Positions 23,864 through 31,740 of a DNA stretch of 54,297 nucleotides are shown piece by piece. The stretch covers positions 1 through 54,297 of the forward strand of contig CAIOFF010000069.1 of NCBI GenBank assembly GCA_903857495.1. Direction: 5' to 3'. The position numbers and the translations under genes are program-made. The notes below the pieces were generated by a model. It made no database searches and was not told the origin of the DNA. It saw only the letters and a list, made by a program, of their open reading frames with translations. How positions within the stretch are numbered: position 1 is the first letter of the stretch; the number at the start of each line of letters is the position of its first letter. This stretch comes from an uncultured Holophagaceae bacterium. GTDB lineage: Bacteria; Acidobacteriota; Holophagae; Holophagales; Holophagaceae.

Positions 23864-26188
23864 CTAGGCGATGAATTTCCAGAAGGCGAACACGAGGAAG
23901 CCGATGAACATCACGAAGGCGTAGTGCTGGACCCGGCCTGTCTGAAGGCCGCGGAAGACTGCGCTGGTTTCCTGCACCATGTATTCGACGAGGTCGACGC
24001 TGCCGTCGATCAGATACTCGTCCACCCAGTGCATGAGGTTGGCCCAGATCAGGGTCACGCGGGCCGCCCCGTTCACCATGCCGTCCACCACCCAGGTGTC
24101 GAAGCTCCAGAGCTGGGCGGAGAAGCGCTTGAGGGGCTCGATGATCGCCGCATCGTAGAACTCGTCCACGTAGTATTTGGCGTTCACCCAACGGAACAGG
24201 TTCGGGAAGCGGGCGACGAAGGCCTTGGGGCGGCTCCAGGTGGGATCGATCTTGTACATCCACCAGGCCAGGAGCATGGCACCGGGGGCCCAGATCAGGG
24301 TGGCCCAGGCCATGAGGCCATACTCCATGGCGGGCGGGATGTGCTCACCGTGGTGGGGGGCCGACACCTGGTAGAGCAGTGGCTCGATCCACTTGCTGAA
24401 CAGGTCCGCCGGTACGATGGGCAGGATGCGGTGCAGACTCTCGGGGTAGTTCAGGAAGCCGCCGACCACGGCAAGAGTCGCCAGGGTGGCCACGGGCAGC
24501 CACATGCGCCAGGAGACCTCCGCAGGTCCATGGCCGTGGGCTTCGTGCGTGTCGTGGGCCGCGGCGTGGGCGTGGGCATCGTGGCCGTGCGCATCATGGC
24601 CATGATCGTCATGGGCTGCGCCGTGGTCGTCCCCGTGGCCGTGGGCCTCAGAGGGGACGCTCAGCCCATGCGGATCATGCCCGGCTCCCCGGTATTCGCC
24701 GTAGAAGGTCATGGCGATGAGCCGGGTCATGTAGAAGGCGGTGCAGAAGGCGCCGAGCATGCCCAGGATCCAGGCCACCAGGTTCAGGGTGGGGCCCGTG
24801 TAGTGGCCGTGCTGGTACCAGCCCTCGAACACCTTCCAGAGGATCTCGTCCTTCGAGAAGAAGCCGGAGAAGGGGAAGATGCCGGCAATGGCGAAGGTGG
24901 CCATGATCATGCTCATGGCCGTGATGGGCATGAGCTTCTTGAGGCCACCCATGTTGCGCATGTCCTGCTCGTGGTGGCAGGCGGCGATCACCGCTCCGGA
25001 TCCGAGGAAGAGGCTGGCCTTGAAGAAGGCGTGGGTGAAGACGTGGAACATGCCGGCGCTGAAGGCCCCGGCGCCCATGCCCATGAACATGAAGCCCAGC
25101 TGGGACACGGTGGAGTATGCCAGCACCTTCTTGATGTCGTACTGGGCGAGGCCCATGGTGGCGGCGACGAAGGCGGTGAGGGACCCGAAGGCCAGCACCA
25201 CGGCCAGGGCCATCGGGGCGTTCACGTAGATGAAGTTCAGGCGGGTGATCATGTAGAGGCCGCTGGTCACCATGGTCGCGGCATGGATCAGGGCGGACAC
25301 GGGCGTCGGACCGGCCATTGCATCGGGGAGCCACACATACAGGGGGATCTGCGCGGACTTGCCCATGGCGCCCACGAAGAGGCAGCAGCCGATGAGGTTG
25401 AACCACCAGGTCGGCGAGGCGGTGTGCCCGTAGAGGGTGATGAGCGGCAGGTTGGCGACCTCGCGGACCGAGCCCATCAGGGTGTCGTAGTCAAGGCTGC
25501 CGAAGACCTGGAAGATCAGGAAGAACCCGATCATGAAGCCGAAGTCGCCGATGCGGTTGGTGACGAAAGCCTTCTTGCCCGCGGCGGCGGCGAACTCCTT
25601 CTCGAAGTAGAAGCCGATCAGCAGGTAGGAGCAGAGGCCCACCCCCTCCCAGCCCAGGAACATCATCATGATGTTGGCGCCCAGCACCAGGTTCAGCATG
25701 CTGAACACGAACAGGTTCAGGTAGGCCATGAACCGGTAGTAGCGGCCGTCGTTGCGTTCCTCGGCCATGTAGCCGGTGCTGAAGAGGTGGATGAGGAAGC
25801 CTGCGCCGGAGACCAGGAGGGCCATGCAGCCGCTCAGGACGTCGAACTTGTAGGCCCACTCGATCTTGTAGGTGCTCATCCCGCCCAGCACGTGGGCGCC
25901 GCCCACGTTGAACCAGGTCCAGAGGCTCTGGTGCAGGGAGCGGCCCTCAGGGGGCATCCCGATCAGCTGGATGAAGTGCCACAGGGTGAGGAGGAAGGCG
26001 AGGCCCACGCTGCCGAGGGCGAAGAAGTCCACCACCGCGGTGTTCCGCAGCTTGCGGCCGCTGAGGCCGTTGATGAGGAACCCGAAGAAGGGCAGGAAGG
26101 GGATCAGCCAGAGCAGGCTGCTCGGCTGGGAGGCGGCGGTCGCCGCGGCGTGCGCCAGGGTCATGTCGGCACTCATGATCGTCGTCAT
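23864..26188 (-). CDS. nuoL: Complex I subunit L
   Basis: NuoL is the distal antiporter-like subunit with the long lateral helix. The 774-residue protein shows QIPLYVWLPDAMAGPTPVSA, HAATMVTSG and YSTVSQLGFMFMGMG. Between the antiporter core and the C-terminal helices it has a histidine-rich insertion (coded about 24521-24690), with about 16 histidines in 55 residues, not usual in NuoL. The start is ATG 26188, which overlaps the nuoK stop (ATGA); ATG 26176 is an alternative. The open frame continues to 26389 but that part overlaps nuoK and is not NuoL-like. Confidence 0.95.
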   Translation of the reverse strand: MTTIMSADMTLAHAAATAASQPSSLLWLIPFLPFFGFLINGLSGRKLRNTAVVDFFALGSVGLAFLLTLWHFIQLIGMPPEGRSLHQSLWTWFNVGGAHVLGGMSTYKIEWAYKFDVLSGCMALLVSGAGFLIHLFSTGYMAEERNDGRYYRFMAYLNLFVFSMLNLVLGANIMMMFLGWEGVGLCSYLLIGFYFEKEFAAAAGKKAFVTNRIGDFGFMIGFFLIFQVFGSLDYDTLMGSVREVANLPLITLYGHTASPTWWFNLIGCCLFVGAMGKSAQIPLYVWLPDAMAGPTPVSALIHAATMVTSGLYMITRLNFIYVNAPMALAVVLAFGSLTAFVAATMGLAQYDIKKVLAYSTVSQLGFMFMGMGAGAFSAGMFHVFTHAFFKASLFLGSGAVIAACHHEQDMRNMGGLKKLMPITAMSMIMATFAIAGIFPFSGFFSKDEILWKVFEGWYQHGHYTGPTLNLVAWILGMLGAFCTAFYMTRLIAMTFYGEYRGAGHDPHGLSVPSEAHGHGDDHGAAHDDHGHDAHGHDAHAHAAAHDTHEAHGHGPAEVSWRMWLPVATLATLAVVGGFLNYPESLHRILPIVPADLFSKWIEPLLYQVSAPHHGEHIPPAMEYGLMAWATLIWAPGAMLLAWWMYKIDPTWSRPKAFVARFPNLFRWVNAKYYVDEFYDAAIIEPLKRFSAQLWSFDTWVVDGMVNGAARVTLIWANLMHWVDEYLIDGSVDLVEYMVQETSAVFRGLQTGRVQHYAFVMFIGFLVFAFWKFIA

Positions 26189-26487
26189 CCCTTCAGCAGG
26201 TTGATGTCGTCCACCTGGACGGTGTCGCGCTTGCGGTAGAGGGCCACCACCAGCGCGAGGCCCACGGCCACCTCGGCCGCGGCGAAGCCCATGACCAGCA
26301 GGGCGAAGGCCTGGCCGGAGACGGACCCGCTGTGGCGGGCGAAGGCGATGAAGTTCAGGTTGGCGGCATTGAGCATGAGCTCTACGCACATGAGGATCAC
26401 CAGGGCGTTGCGGCGGATGAGCACGCCGGCGATGCCGATGGAGAACAGCGCGAAGGAGATGAGGAGGACCGCGTTGAGGTTGACCAT
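26185..26487 (-). CDS. nuoK: Complex I subunit K
   Basis: A 100-residue membrane subunit with three helices and the conserved glutamates in LMCVELMLNAANL and GFAAAEVAVGLAL that form part of the proton path. ATG 26487 overlaps the nuoJ stop by one base (TGATG) and has GGAG eight bases upstream; a GTG one codon earlier is possible. Confidence 0.95.
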   Translation of the reverse strand: MVNLNAVLLISFALFSIGIAGVLIRRNALVILMCVELMLNAANLNFIAFARHSGSVSGQAFALLVMGFAAAEVAVGLALVVALYRKRDTVQVDDINLLKG

Positions 26488-27038
26488 CACACCCGCTCCG
26501 TCTTGGCCAGCACCACGGCGCCCACCAGGGCGACCAGCAGCACCACGCTGAGGATCTCGAAAGGCAGCAGGTAGCCCGCGAAGAGGCCCCGGCTCACGGC
26601 CTGGGCGTTCTGCTGGGCGACGTTGAGGCCCTGGGCCAGATTCTCCGGAAGCTTCAGGGCCTGGGGAGAAGCCGCGCCGAAGATGACCTTGCGGAACACT
26701 GCCGAGAAGGCGGCGACACCCAGCAGCACCGCGCCGATGGCGTAGCGGGACTGGAGCTGGAAGACCTCCTTCTCCTTGGCCTTGGTCACCTCGACGAGCA
26801 TGACCACGAAGAGGAAGAGCACCACGATGCCCCCGGCGTAGACCAGGATCTGCGCCATGCCCAGGAACTCGGCCTCCAGGGCGAGGAAGCAGCCGGCGAT
26901 GCAGAGCATCGCGAAGAGGAAGGCCAGCACGCTGTGCACGGCGCTCCGGGAGGCCACCACCACGGCGGCGCCGCCCAGGGCCATGACGCCAAAGATGGCG
27001 AACATGTTCCGGCCGATCGTTTCGATGAAATGTTCCAT
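26487..27038 (-). CDS. nuoJ: Complex I subunit J
   Basis: A 183-residue membrane subunit with five helices, including the LVYAGGIVVLFLFVVML segment that contains the pi-bulge helix characteristic of NuoJ and VEVTKAKEKE after it. It lies between nuoI and nuoK in the conserved order. Confidence 0.94.
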   Translation of the reverse strand: MEHFIETIGRNMFAIFGVMALGGAAVVVASRSAVHSVLAFLFAMLCIAGCFLALEAEFLGMAQILVYAGGIVVLFLFVVMLVEVTKAKEKEVFQLQSRYAIGAVLLGVAAFSAVFRKVIFGAASPQALKLPENLAQGLNVAQQNAQAVSRGLFAGYLLPFEILSVVLLVALVGAVVLAKTERV

Positions 27039-27070
27039 GGGGCGTCCTCGGGTTGCTCGGAAGATGGGGG

Positions 27071-27574
27071 TCAGTCGTCAGCCACGCTGAACTTGCCCAC
27101 GGGAGAGGGCTCGAACATGTTCTGGCTCAGCCCCTCCATGCCCAGCGAGAAGTCCTCCCGGTTGTAGGTGGCCAACTCGAACTGGTGATTCAGGATGATG
27201 GAGTCGAAGCCGCAGCTTTCCACGCAGAACTCGCAGAAGATGCAGCGCTCCATCTCGAAGTCGTAGCGCACGGGATAGGGCATCTTGCGCCCTTCCTTCT
27301 TGCCCTTCTCGATGGTGATGACCTGGGTGGGGCAGATCTTCTCGCAGGCCAGGCAGCACACGCACTTGATCTCGCCCTGCTCATCCTTCAGCAGCGTGAG
27401 GCGGCCGCGGTAGCGGGGCTGGACCTTGGCCACCACCTCGGGGTATTCCGAGACGATGTGGAAGGGCACCTTCCGGCGGTTGGCCGTGAAGAACACCTTG
27501 CAGAAGTGCTTGCCGGTGATGGCCAGGCCCTTGGCGATGTCGGAGGGGATCAGGGTCCTCAAGAACTTGTTCAT
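27071..27574 (-). CDS. nuoI: Complex I subunit I (2x4Fe-4S)
   Basis: A 167-residue ferredoxin-like subunit on the membrane-facing side of the peripheral arm. Two cluster motifs are complete: CVCCLACEKICP (about residue 68) and CIFCEFCVESC (about 115). ATG 27574 has AAGGGG six bases upstream; a TTG at 27604 is unlikely since it overlaps the end of nuoH. In a complex without NuoEFG, this subunit or an attached donor is a likely entry site for electrons. Confidence 0.95.
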   Translation of the reverse strand: MNKFLRTLIPSDIAKGLAITGKHFCKVFFTANRRKVPFHIVSEYPEVVAKVQPRYRGRLTLLKDEQGEIKCVCCLACEKICPTQVITIEKGKKEGRKMPYPVRYDFEMERCIFCEFCVESCGFDSIILNHQFELATYNREDFSLGMEGLSQNMFEPSPVGKFSVADD

Positions 27575-27584
27575 GGACGGCCCC

Positions 27585-28745
27585 TTAGACGGCGCAGCGG
27601 ACAAAGGCCGCGAGCAGGAGGTTGACCAGCGCCAGGGGGATCAGATACTTCCAGGCCACGCTCATGACCTGGTCATACCGGTAGCGGGGGATGGTGCCGC
27701 GGACCCAGATGTAGGTGAACAACAGGAAGATGATCTTCGCCACGAAGAAGATGGCGTGGGGCCCGGCGATCCAGGCGCCCGCGGGCAGGAGCTTGTTGAC
27801 CAGGCCCTGCAGGCCGAAAGGCAGCAGCCAGGAGCCGCCCAGGAAGAAGCCCGCAGCCAGCGCGCTGACGACGGTCATGTTGATGTACTCGGCCAGGTAG
27901 AAGAAGCCGAACTTCATGCCTGAATATTCCGTGTGGAAGCCTGCCACCAGCTCGTTCTCGGCCTCGGGCATGTCGAAGGGCAGGCGGTTGGTCTCGGCGA
28001 AGCCGCAGGTCAGGTAGATCAGGAAGCCGAAGACCTGGGGCACCAGACCCCAGGCGGAGGTGCCCGTCGCCATGCGCTGCGCCATCTCGCCGAAGTTGAG
28101 GCTGCCCGTGAGGACCACCGGGGCCAGCAGGCTGATGGCCAGAGGCACTTCGTAGCTGACCATCTGGGCTGCGCTGCGCAGGCCGCCCAGCAGGGGATAC
28201 TTGGAGTTGGACGCCCAGCCCGCCAGGACGATGCCGTAGACGCCGACGCTGGCCACACCCAGGATCCAGAGCAGGCCCACGTTGATGTCGGCGATGCCGC
28301 CGGAAACCGGCAGGCCCGCGAGGCCCGGGAACCAGGAGGGGAACACGAAGAAGGTGCCCGGCACGAAGGAGATGGCGGCGAACACGACCACCGCCGAGAC
28401 CATGCTCAGGGCCGGGGCGATGAAGAACACGAACTTGTCGGCCTTGGCAGGGATGATGTCTTCCTTGAGGATCAGCTTCAGCACGTCGGCCAGGAGGCCC
28501 GGGATGCCGCGCCAGTAGGACAGCACCGGGATGCGACCCCACTTCCACATGCCGCGGTTCATCCAGCCGGTGACGCCGATGTGGCCGCTGGCCACGCGGG
28601 TGGAGCCCAGGCGCTGCTGGATATGGCCCAGCACCTTGCGCTCGGCGAACACGGTGAGAGGCACCACCACGAAGACGAAGAGCACGACCAGCACGCACTG
28701 GATGAGCGTGATCGCGATGGACTGGAGGAGGGTCGGAGTCGGCAT
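27585..28745 (-). CDS. nuoH: Complex I subunit H
   Basis: A 386-residue membrane subunit that links the quinone site to the proton-pumping arm. Typical segments are FAERKVLGHIQQRLG, KLILKEDIIPAKAD, and FAETNRLPFDMPEAENELV followed by GFHTEYSGMKFGFFYLAEY. Length is slightly above average owing to a loop around residues 130-155 (FFVFPSWFPGLAGLPV). It follows nuoD after 19 nt. Confidence 0.95.
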   Translation of the reverse strand: MPTPTLLQSIAITLIQCVLVVLFVFVVVPLTVFAERKVLGHIQQRLGSTRVASGHIGVTGWMNRGMWKWGRIPVLSYWRGIPGLLADVLKLILKEDIIPAKADKFVFFIAPALSMVSAVVVFAAISFVPGTFFVFPSWFPGLAGLPVSGGIADINVGLLWILGVASVGVYGIVLAGWASNSKYPLLGGLRSAAQMVSYEVPLAISLLAPVVLTGSLNFGEMAQRMATGTSAWGLVPQVFGFLIYLTCGFAETNRLPFDMPEAENELVAGFHTEYSGMKFGFFYLAEYINMTVVSALAAGFFLGGSWLLPFGLQGLVNKLLPAGAWIAGPHAIFFVAKIIFLLFTYIWVRGTIPRYRYDQVMSVAWKYLIPLALVNLLLAAFVRCAV

Positions 28746-28764
28746 GGCTGTTGATCCTCGTCGG

Positions 28765-29865
28765 CTAGCGGTCGATCTCGCCGAGCACGATGTCCAGGGT
28801 CCCGATCGCGGCGACGATGTCGGCGATCAGGCCACCCTCGGCCATCTTGGGCAGGGACTGGAGGTTGATGAAGCCGGGCGCCCGGACGTGGAAGCGGTAG
28901 GGATTGGTGGAGCCCTTCTCGCCGACGAGGTAGTAGCCGAGCTCGCCCTTGGGGGCTTCGGTGGCGTGGTAGACCTCGTTGACCTCGGGCTTCAGGATCT
29001 TGGGGATCTTGGCCATGACAGGCCCTTCGGGCATGCCGTCGAGGCACTGCTGGATGATGCGGGCGCTCTGCCGCATCTCCGCCATGCGCACCAGGTACCG
29101 GGCATAGGTGTCGGCCGCGGTCTCGGTGGGCACCTCGAAGTCCATCTCGGCGTAGGCAGCGTAGGGGAACGCCTTGCGGATGTCGTAGGGCACGCCGGCG
29201 GCTCGCAGAACGGGACCGGTGACCCCCAGGGCAATGGCGTCCTCGGCGCTGAGCATGGCCACGCCAACGGTGCGCTTCTTCCAGATGCGGTTCTCGCTGA
29301 GCAGGTTCTCGTATTCCTCGAGGCAGGTGGGGAACTTGGCCAGGAACTTCCGGGCCATCTTCTCGAAGCCCGGAGGCATATCCTCGCGCAGGCCGCCGAT
29401 GCGGAAGGCCGTGGTGGTGAGGCGGGAGCCGCAGAAGGCCTCGTTCATGTCGAGGATGTCTTCGCGCTCACGGAAGGCGTAGAGGAAGACCGTCATCGCG
29501 CCGATGTCCAGGGCGTGGGTCGCCAGCCAGATCAGGTGCGACGCCAGGCGGTTGAACTCGTTCAGCAGCGTGCGGATGTACTGGGCGCGCCGGGGCACCG
29601 TGATGCCGAAGAGCTTCTCGTTGGCCTCGGCCCAGCCGAGGTTGTTGGCCACCGCGGAGCAGTAGTCCATGCGATCGGTCCAGACCTGGCCCTGGAAGAA
29701 GGTCTGGTTCTCGCAGATCTTCTCGACGCCCCGGTGCAGGTAGCCGATGACCGGCTTGCAGTGCGTGATGGTCTCGCCGTCGAGCCGCAGCTTCACCCGG
29801 AGCACGCCGTGCGTGGACGGGTGCTGCGGGCCCAGGTTGATCTCCATTTCCTCGTTCTTGAACAC
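28765..29865 (-). CDS. nuoD: Complex I subunit D (49 kDa)
   Basis: The 366-residue subunit forms the quinone-binding cavity with NuoB and derives from the [NiFe]-hydrogenase large subunit. Visible hallmarks are NLGPQHPSTHGVLR with the quinone-site histidine, GYLHRGVEKICE, and the C-terminal APKGELGYYLV and LIADIVAAIGTLDIVLGEIDR (split here only by position). It is separate from NuoC rather than fused. It starts nine nt after the nuoC stop. Confidence 0.96.
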   Translation of the reverse strand: MFKNEEMEINLGPQHPSTHGVLRVKLRLDGETITHCKPVIGYLHRGVEKICENQTFFQGQVWTDRMDYCSAVANNLGWAEANEKLFGITVPRRAQYIRTLLNEFNRLASHLIWLATHALDIGAMTVFLYAFREREDILDMNEAFCGSRLTTTAFRIGGLREDMPPGFEKMARKFLAKFPTCLEEYENLLSENRIWKKRTVGVAMLSAEDAIALGVTGPVLRAAGVPYDIRKAFPYAAYAEMDFEVPTETAADTYARYLVRMAEMRQSARIIQQCLDGMPEGPVMAKIPKILKPEVNEVYHATEAPKGELGYYLVGEKGSTNPYRFHVRAPGFINLQSLPKMAEGGLIADIVAAIGTLDIVLGEIDR

Positions 29866-29874
29866 CGTCCGCTC

Positions 29875-30753
29875 CTAGTCCGCCTTGGGTTGCTTCAGGT
29901 TGATGCCCAGCTGGCCGGCCTTCTGGAGGGCGATGCGCTCAATCATGCCGCCCCGGTCTTCCCGGAAGGCGATGTCGCGCTGACCCCAGCCCACCACGGG
30001 GTAGTCCTTGCGCAGGGCGTGGCCCTCCCAGTCATCGGGGCAGAGGATGCGGGTCATGTCCGGGTGGTTCGCGAACGCGATGCCCAGCATGTCGAAGATC
30101 TCGCGCTCCATCCAGTTGGCGCTCGGATAGACCGAACAGGCGCTCTCGGGCACGAAGCCCTCGGGCACGAGGATCCGGAGCCGCAGGCGCTTCCGGCGGC
30201 TGATGCTGGTCAGGTGGTAGACCACGCTGTAGGCGAAGTCGCTGGCCGCGGGGTAGTGGGTGGCCGACTGGTCCGCGAGCATCTCGTAGTGGAGGTCCTC
30301 GCGATCCCGGCAGAGGAGCAGGGCCTCATGGAGGGCGCCCTTCTCGATCTGGCAGGTCAGCTCGCCGGCCTGCTCGAAGATCTCCTGGACCTTGGCACCG
30401 AGCAGCTCCTGGAGCAGCAGCAGGTCGGCATCCTTCGCCTCCTGGGGCCAGGGTGTCTTCAGGTCGTTGTCGTCCTTGCGGGGCACCGGCCGCACAGGGG
30501 GCTTGGGAGCGTCCTTGCCGTCGGCCTCGGCCTTGGCCTTGGCGGTCTCATAGTCCGCCTGCATCTTCTTCCACTTGGCCTCATCGGCCTCAGCGGCGGC
30601 CTTCACTTCAGCCAGATAGGTGCGGTAGCTCGGCAGGGGCACCGTCTTGGGCATCACCACCTGCCGCTGGGGCGAGGCGGCGTAGTCGTAGACATAGGGT
30701 CCCGCAGGGGCCTCCGGCACTTCGGGGGCCTGGGGGATGATCGGTTCCGTCAT
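29875..30753 (-). CDS. nuoC: Complex I subunit C (30 kDa) with N-terminal extension
   Basis: The C-terminal two thirds match NuoC: YPAASDFAYSVVYHLTSI, PSANWMEREIFDMLGI and CPDDWEGHALRKDYPV. The first 110 residues or so are extra: a proline-rich start and a charged, alanine/lysine/glutamate-rich segment likely to form a coiled coil (about residues 48-82). The usual subunit is near 200 residues; this one has 292. Its ATG overlaps the nuoB stop (TGATG). Confidence 0.92.
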   Translation of the reverse strand: MTEPIIPQAPEVPEAPAGPYVYDYAASPQRQVVMPKTVPLPSYRTYLAEVKAAAEADEAKWKKMQADYETAKAKAEADGKDAPKPPVRPVPRKDDNDLKTPWPQEAKDADLLLLQELLGAKVQEIFEQAGELTCQIEKGALHEALLLCRDREDLHYEMLADQSATHYPAASDFAYSVVYHLTSISRRKRLRLRILVPEGFVPESACSVYPSANWMEREIFDMLGIAFANHPDMTRILCPDDWEGHALRKDYPVVGWGQRDIAFREDRGGMIERIALQKAGQLGINLKQPKAD

Positions 30754-31262
30754 CAGCCGACCTCCTCGAAGATGTCCTTGTACCGGTCAGCCAGGCTGCT
30801 GGTCATGATCTTGTCCTGCAGCTTCATGAACCCGTAGATGAGCGACTCGGGCCGGGGAGGGCAGCCGGGGATGAAGACATCGACCGGGATGATCTTGTCC
30901 ACGCCCTGGATGGTGTGGTACGAGTCGAAGGGCCCGCCGGCGGTGGCGCAGGAGCCCATGGCAATCACCCACTTGGGCTCGGGCATCTGGTCGTAGAGGG
31001 TCTTGATCACCGGGGCCATCTTGTAGGTGACGGTGCCGGCGATGATCATCAGGTCCGCCTGGCGGGGGGTGGCGCGGAAGATGCCGGCCCCGAAGCGGTC
31101 AAAGTCGAAGCGGCTGGCGCCGGCGGCCATCATCTCGATGGCGCAGCAGGCCAGGCCGAAGGTCACGGGCCACACGCTGGTGGCGCGGGACCAGTTCATG
31201 ACCTTCTCCACCTTGGTGGTGATGAGGATCTGCTCGAAGGCGGAGGGCTGCATTACTCCCAT
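30753..31262 (-). CDS. nuoB: Complex I subunit B (N2 cluster)
   Basis: The 169-residue subunit binds the terminal 4Fe-4S cluster N2 that reduces quinone. The cluster cysteines are in [18 protein letters not shown] and PGCPPRPE, and [20 protein letters not shown] is conserved. ATG 31262 (GGGAG seven bases upstream) overlaps the end of nuoA by 10 nt; ATG 31253 is an alternative. The frame extends to 31481 but that part lies inside nuoA. Confidence 0.96.
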   Translation of the reverse strand: MGVMQPSAFEQILITTKVEKVMNWSRATSVWPVTFGLACCAIEMMAAGASRFDFDRFGAGIFRATPRQADLMIIAGTVTYKMAPVIKTLYDQMPEPKWVIAMGSCATAGGPFDSYHTIQGVDKIIPVDVFIPGCPPRPESLIYGFMKLQDKIMTSSLADRYKDIFEEVG

Positions 31263-31606
31263 GTGAGGGCTCCCTTGGACCAGATGTAGCCGTAGCCGAA
31301 CAGCAGCAGGAAGAGGAAGAGGCCGAACTCGATGAAGCCGAAGATCGCCAGTTCCTTCATCTGGATCGCCCAGGGCATGAGGAACACCGTTTCCACGTCG
31401 AACACGAGGAACATCACGGCCACCAGGTAGTAGCGCACCGAGAACTTGGACCTCGCCTCGGACGTGGGCGTGACGCCGCACTCATAGGACGAATATTTCG
31501 CCGCACTTGGCCAGTTAGGCCGCAGCAGCCACGACAAATTCCAGATGATGATCGGCAGGGCCACTGCTACCAGTATCAGCAGCAGGATGGACGCGTACCC
31601 ACGCAT
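31253..31606 (-). CDS. nuoA: Complex I subunit A
   Basis: A 117-residue subunit with three membrane helices and the conserved loop [20 protein letters not shown], whose cysteine lies at the quinone channel mouth, and [12 protein letters not shown] in helix 2. ATG 31606 follows GGAGG at 4 nt. It is the first gene of nuoABCDHIJKLMN; nuoE, nuoF and nuoG are absent from the cluster. Confidence 0.95.
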   Translation of the reverse strand: MRGYASILLLILVAVALPIIIWNLSWLLRPNWPSAAKYSSYECGVTPTSEARSKFSVRYYLVAVMFLVFDVETVFLMPWAIQMKELAIFGFIEFGLFLFLLLFGYGYIWSKGALTWE

Positions 31607-31625
31607 GGAGCCTCCAGGACCAGTC

Positions 31626-31655
31626 ATTGTGGAGCCTCGGTCCCACTAAGGTCAA
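31626..31655 (-). promoter_or_regulatory. Possible nuo operon promoter
   Basis: On the minus strand TTGACC (31650-31655) and CACAAT (31626-31631) are 18 nt apart, a fair match to a sigma-70 -35/-10 pair. It would give a very short leader before the nuoA ribosome site. The call is tentative. Confidence 0.3.
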
Positions 31656-31740
31656 CGCTCGAAGCCAACCCGGCCATCCTTTGTGACCCATGCCCTATTC
31701 TCAGCCATCCTCCCGGCCTCCGATCCGGTAGGATGCTTGC

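Noticed and set aside
23924-26239. 771-codon plus-strand open frame antisense to nuoL
   Set aside because: Composition is that of GC-rich antisense sequence (His/Gly/Glu-rich) and nuoL on the other strand is unmistakable.
28531-30837. 768-codon plus-strand open frame antisense to nuoH/D/C
   Set aside because: Shadow of conserved nuo genes caused by high GC and few stop codons.
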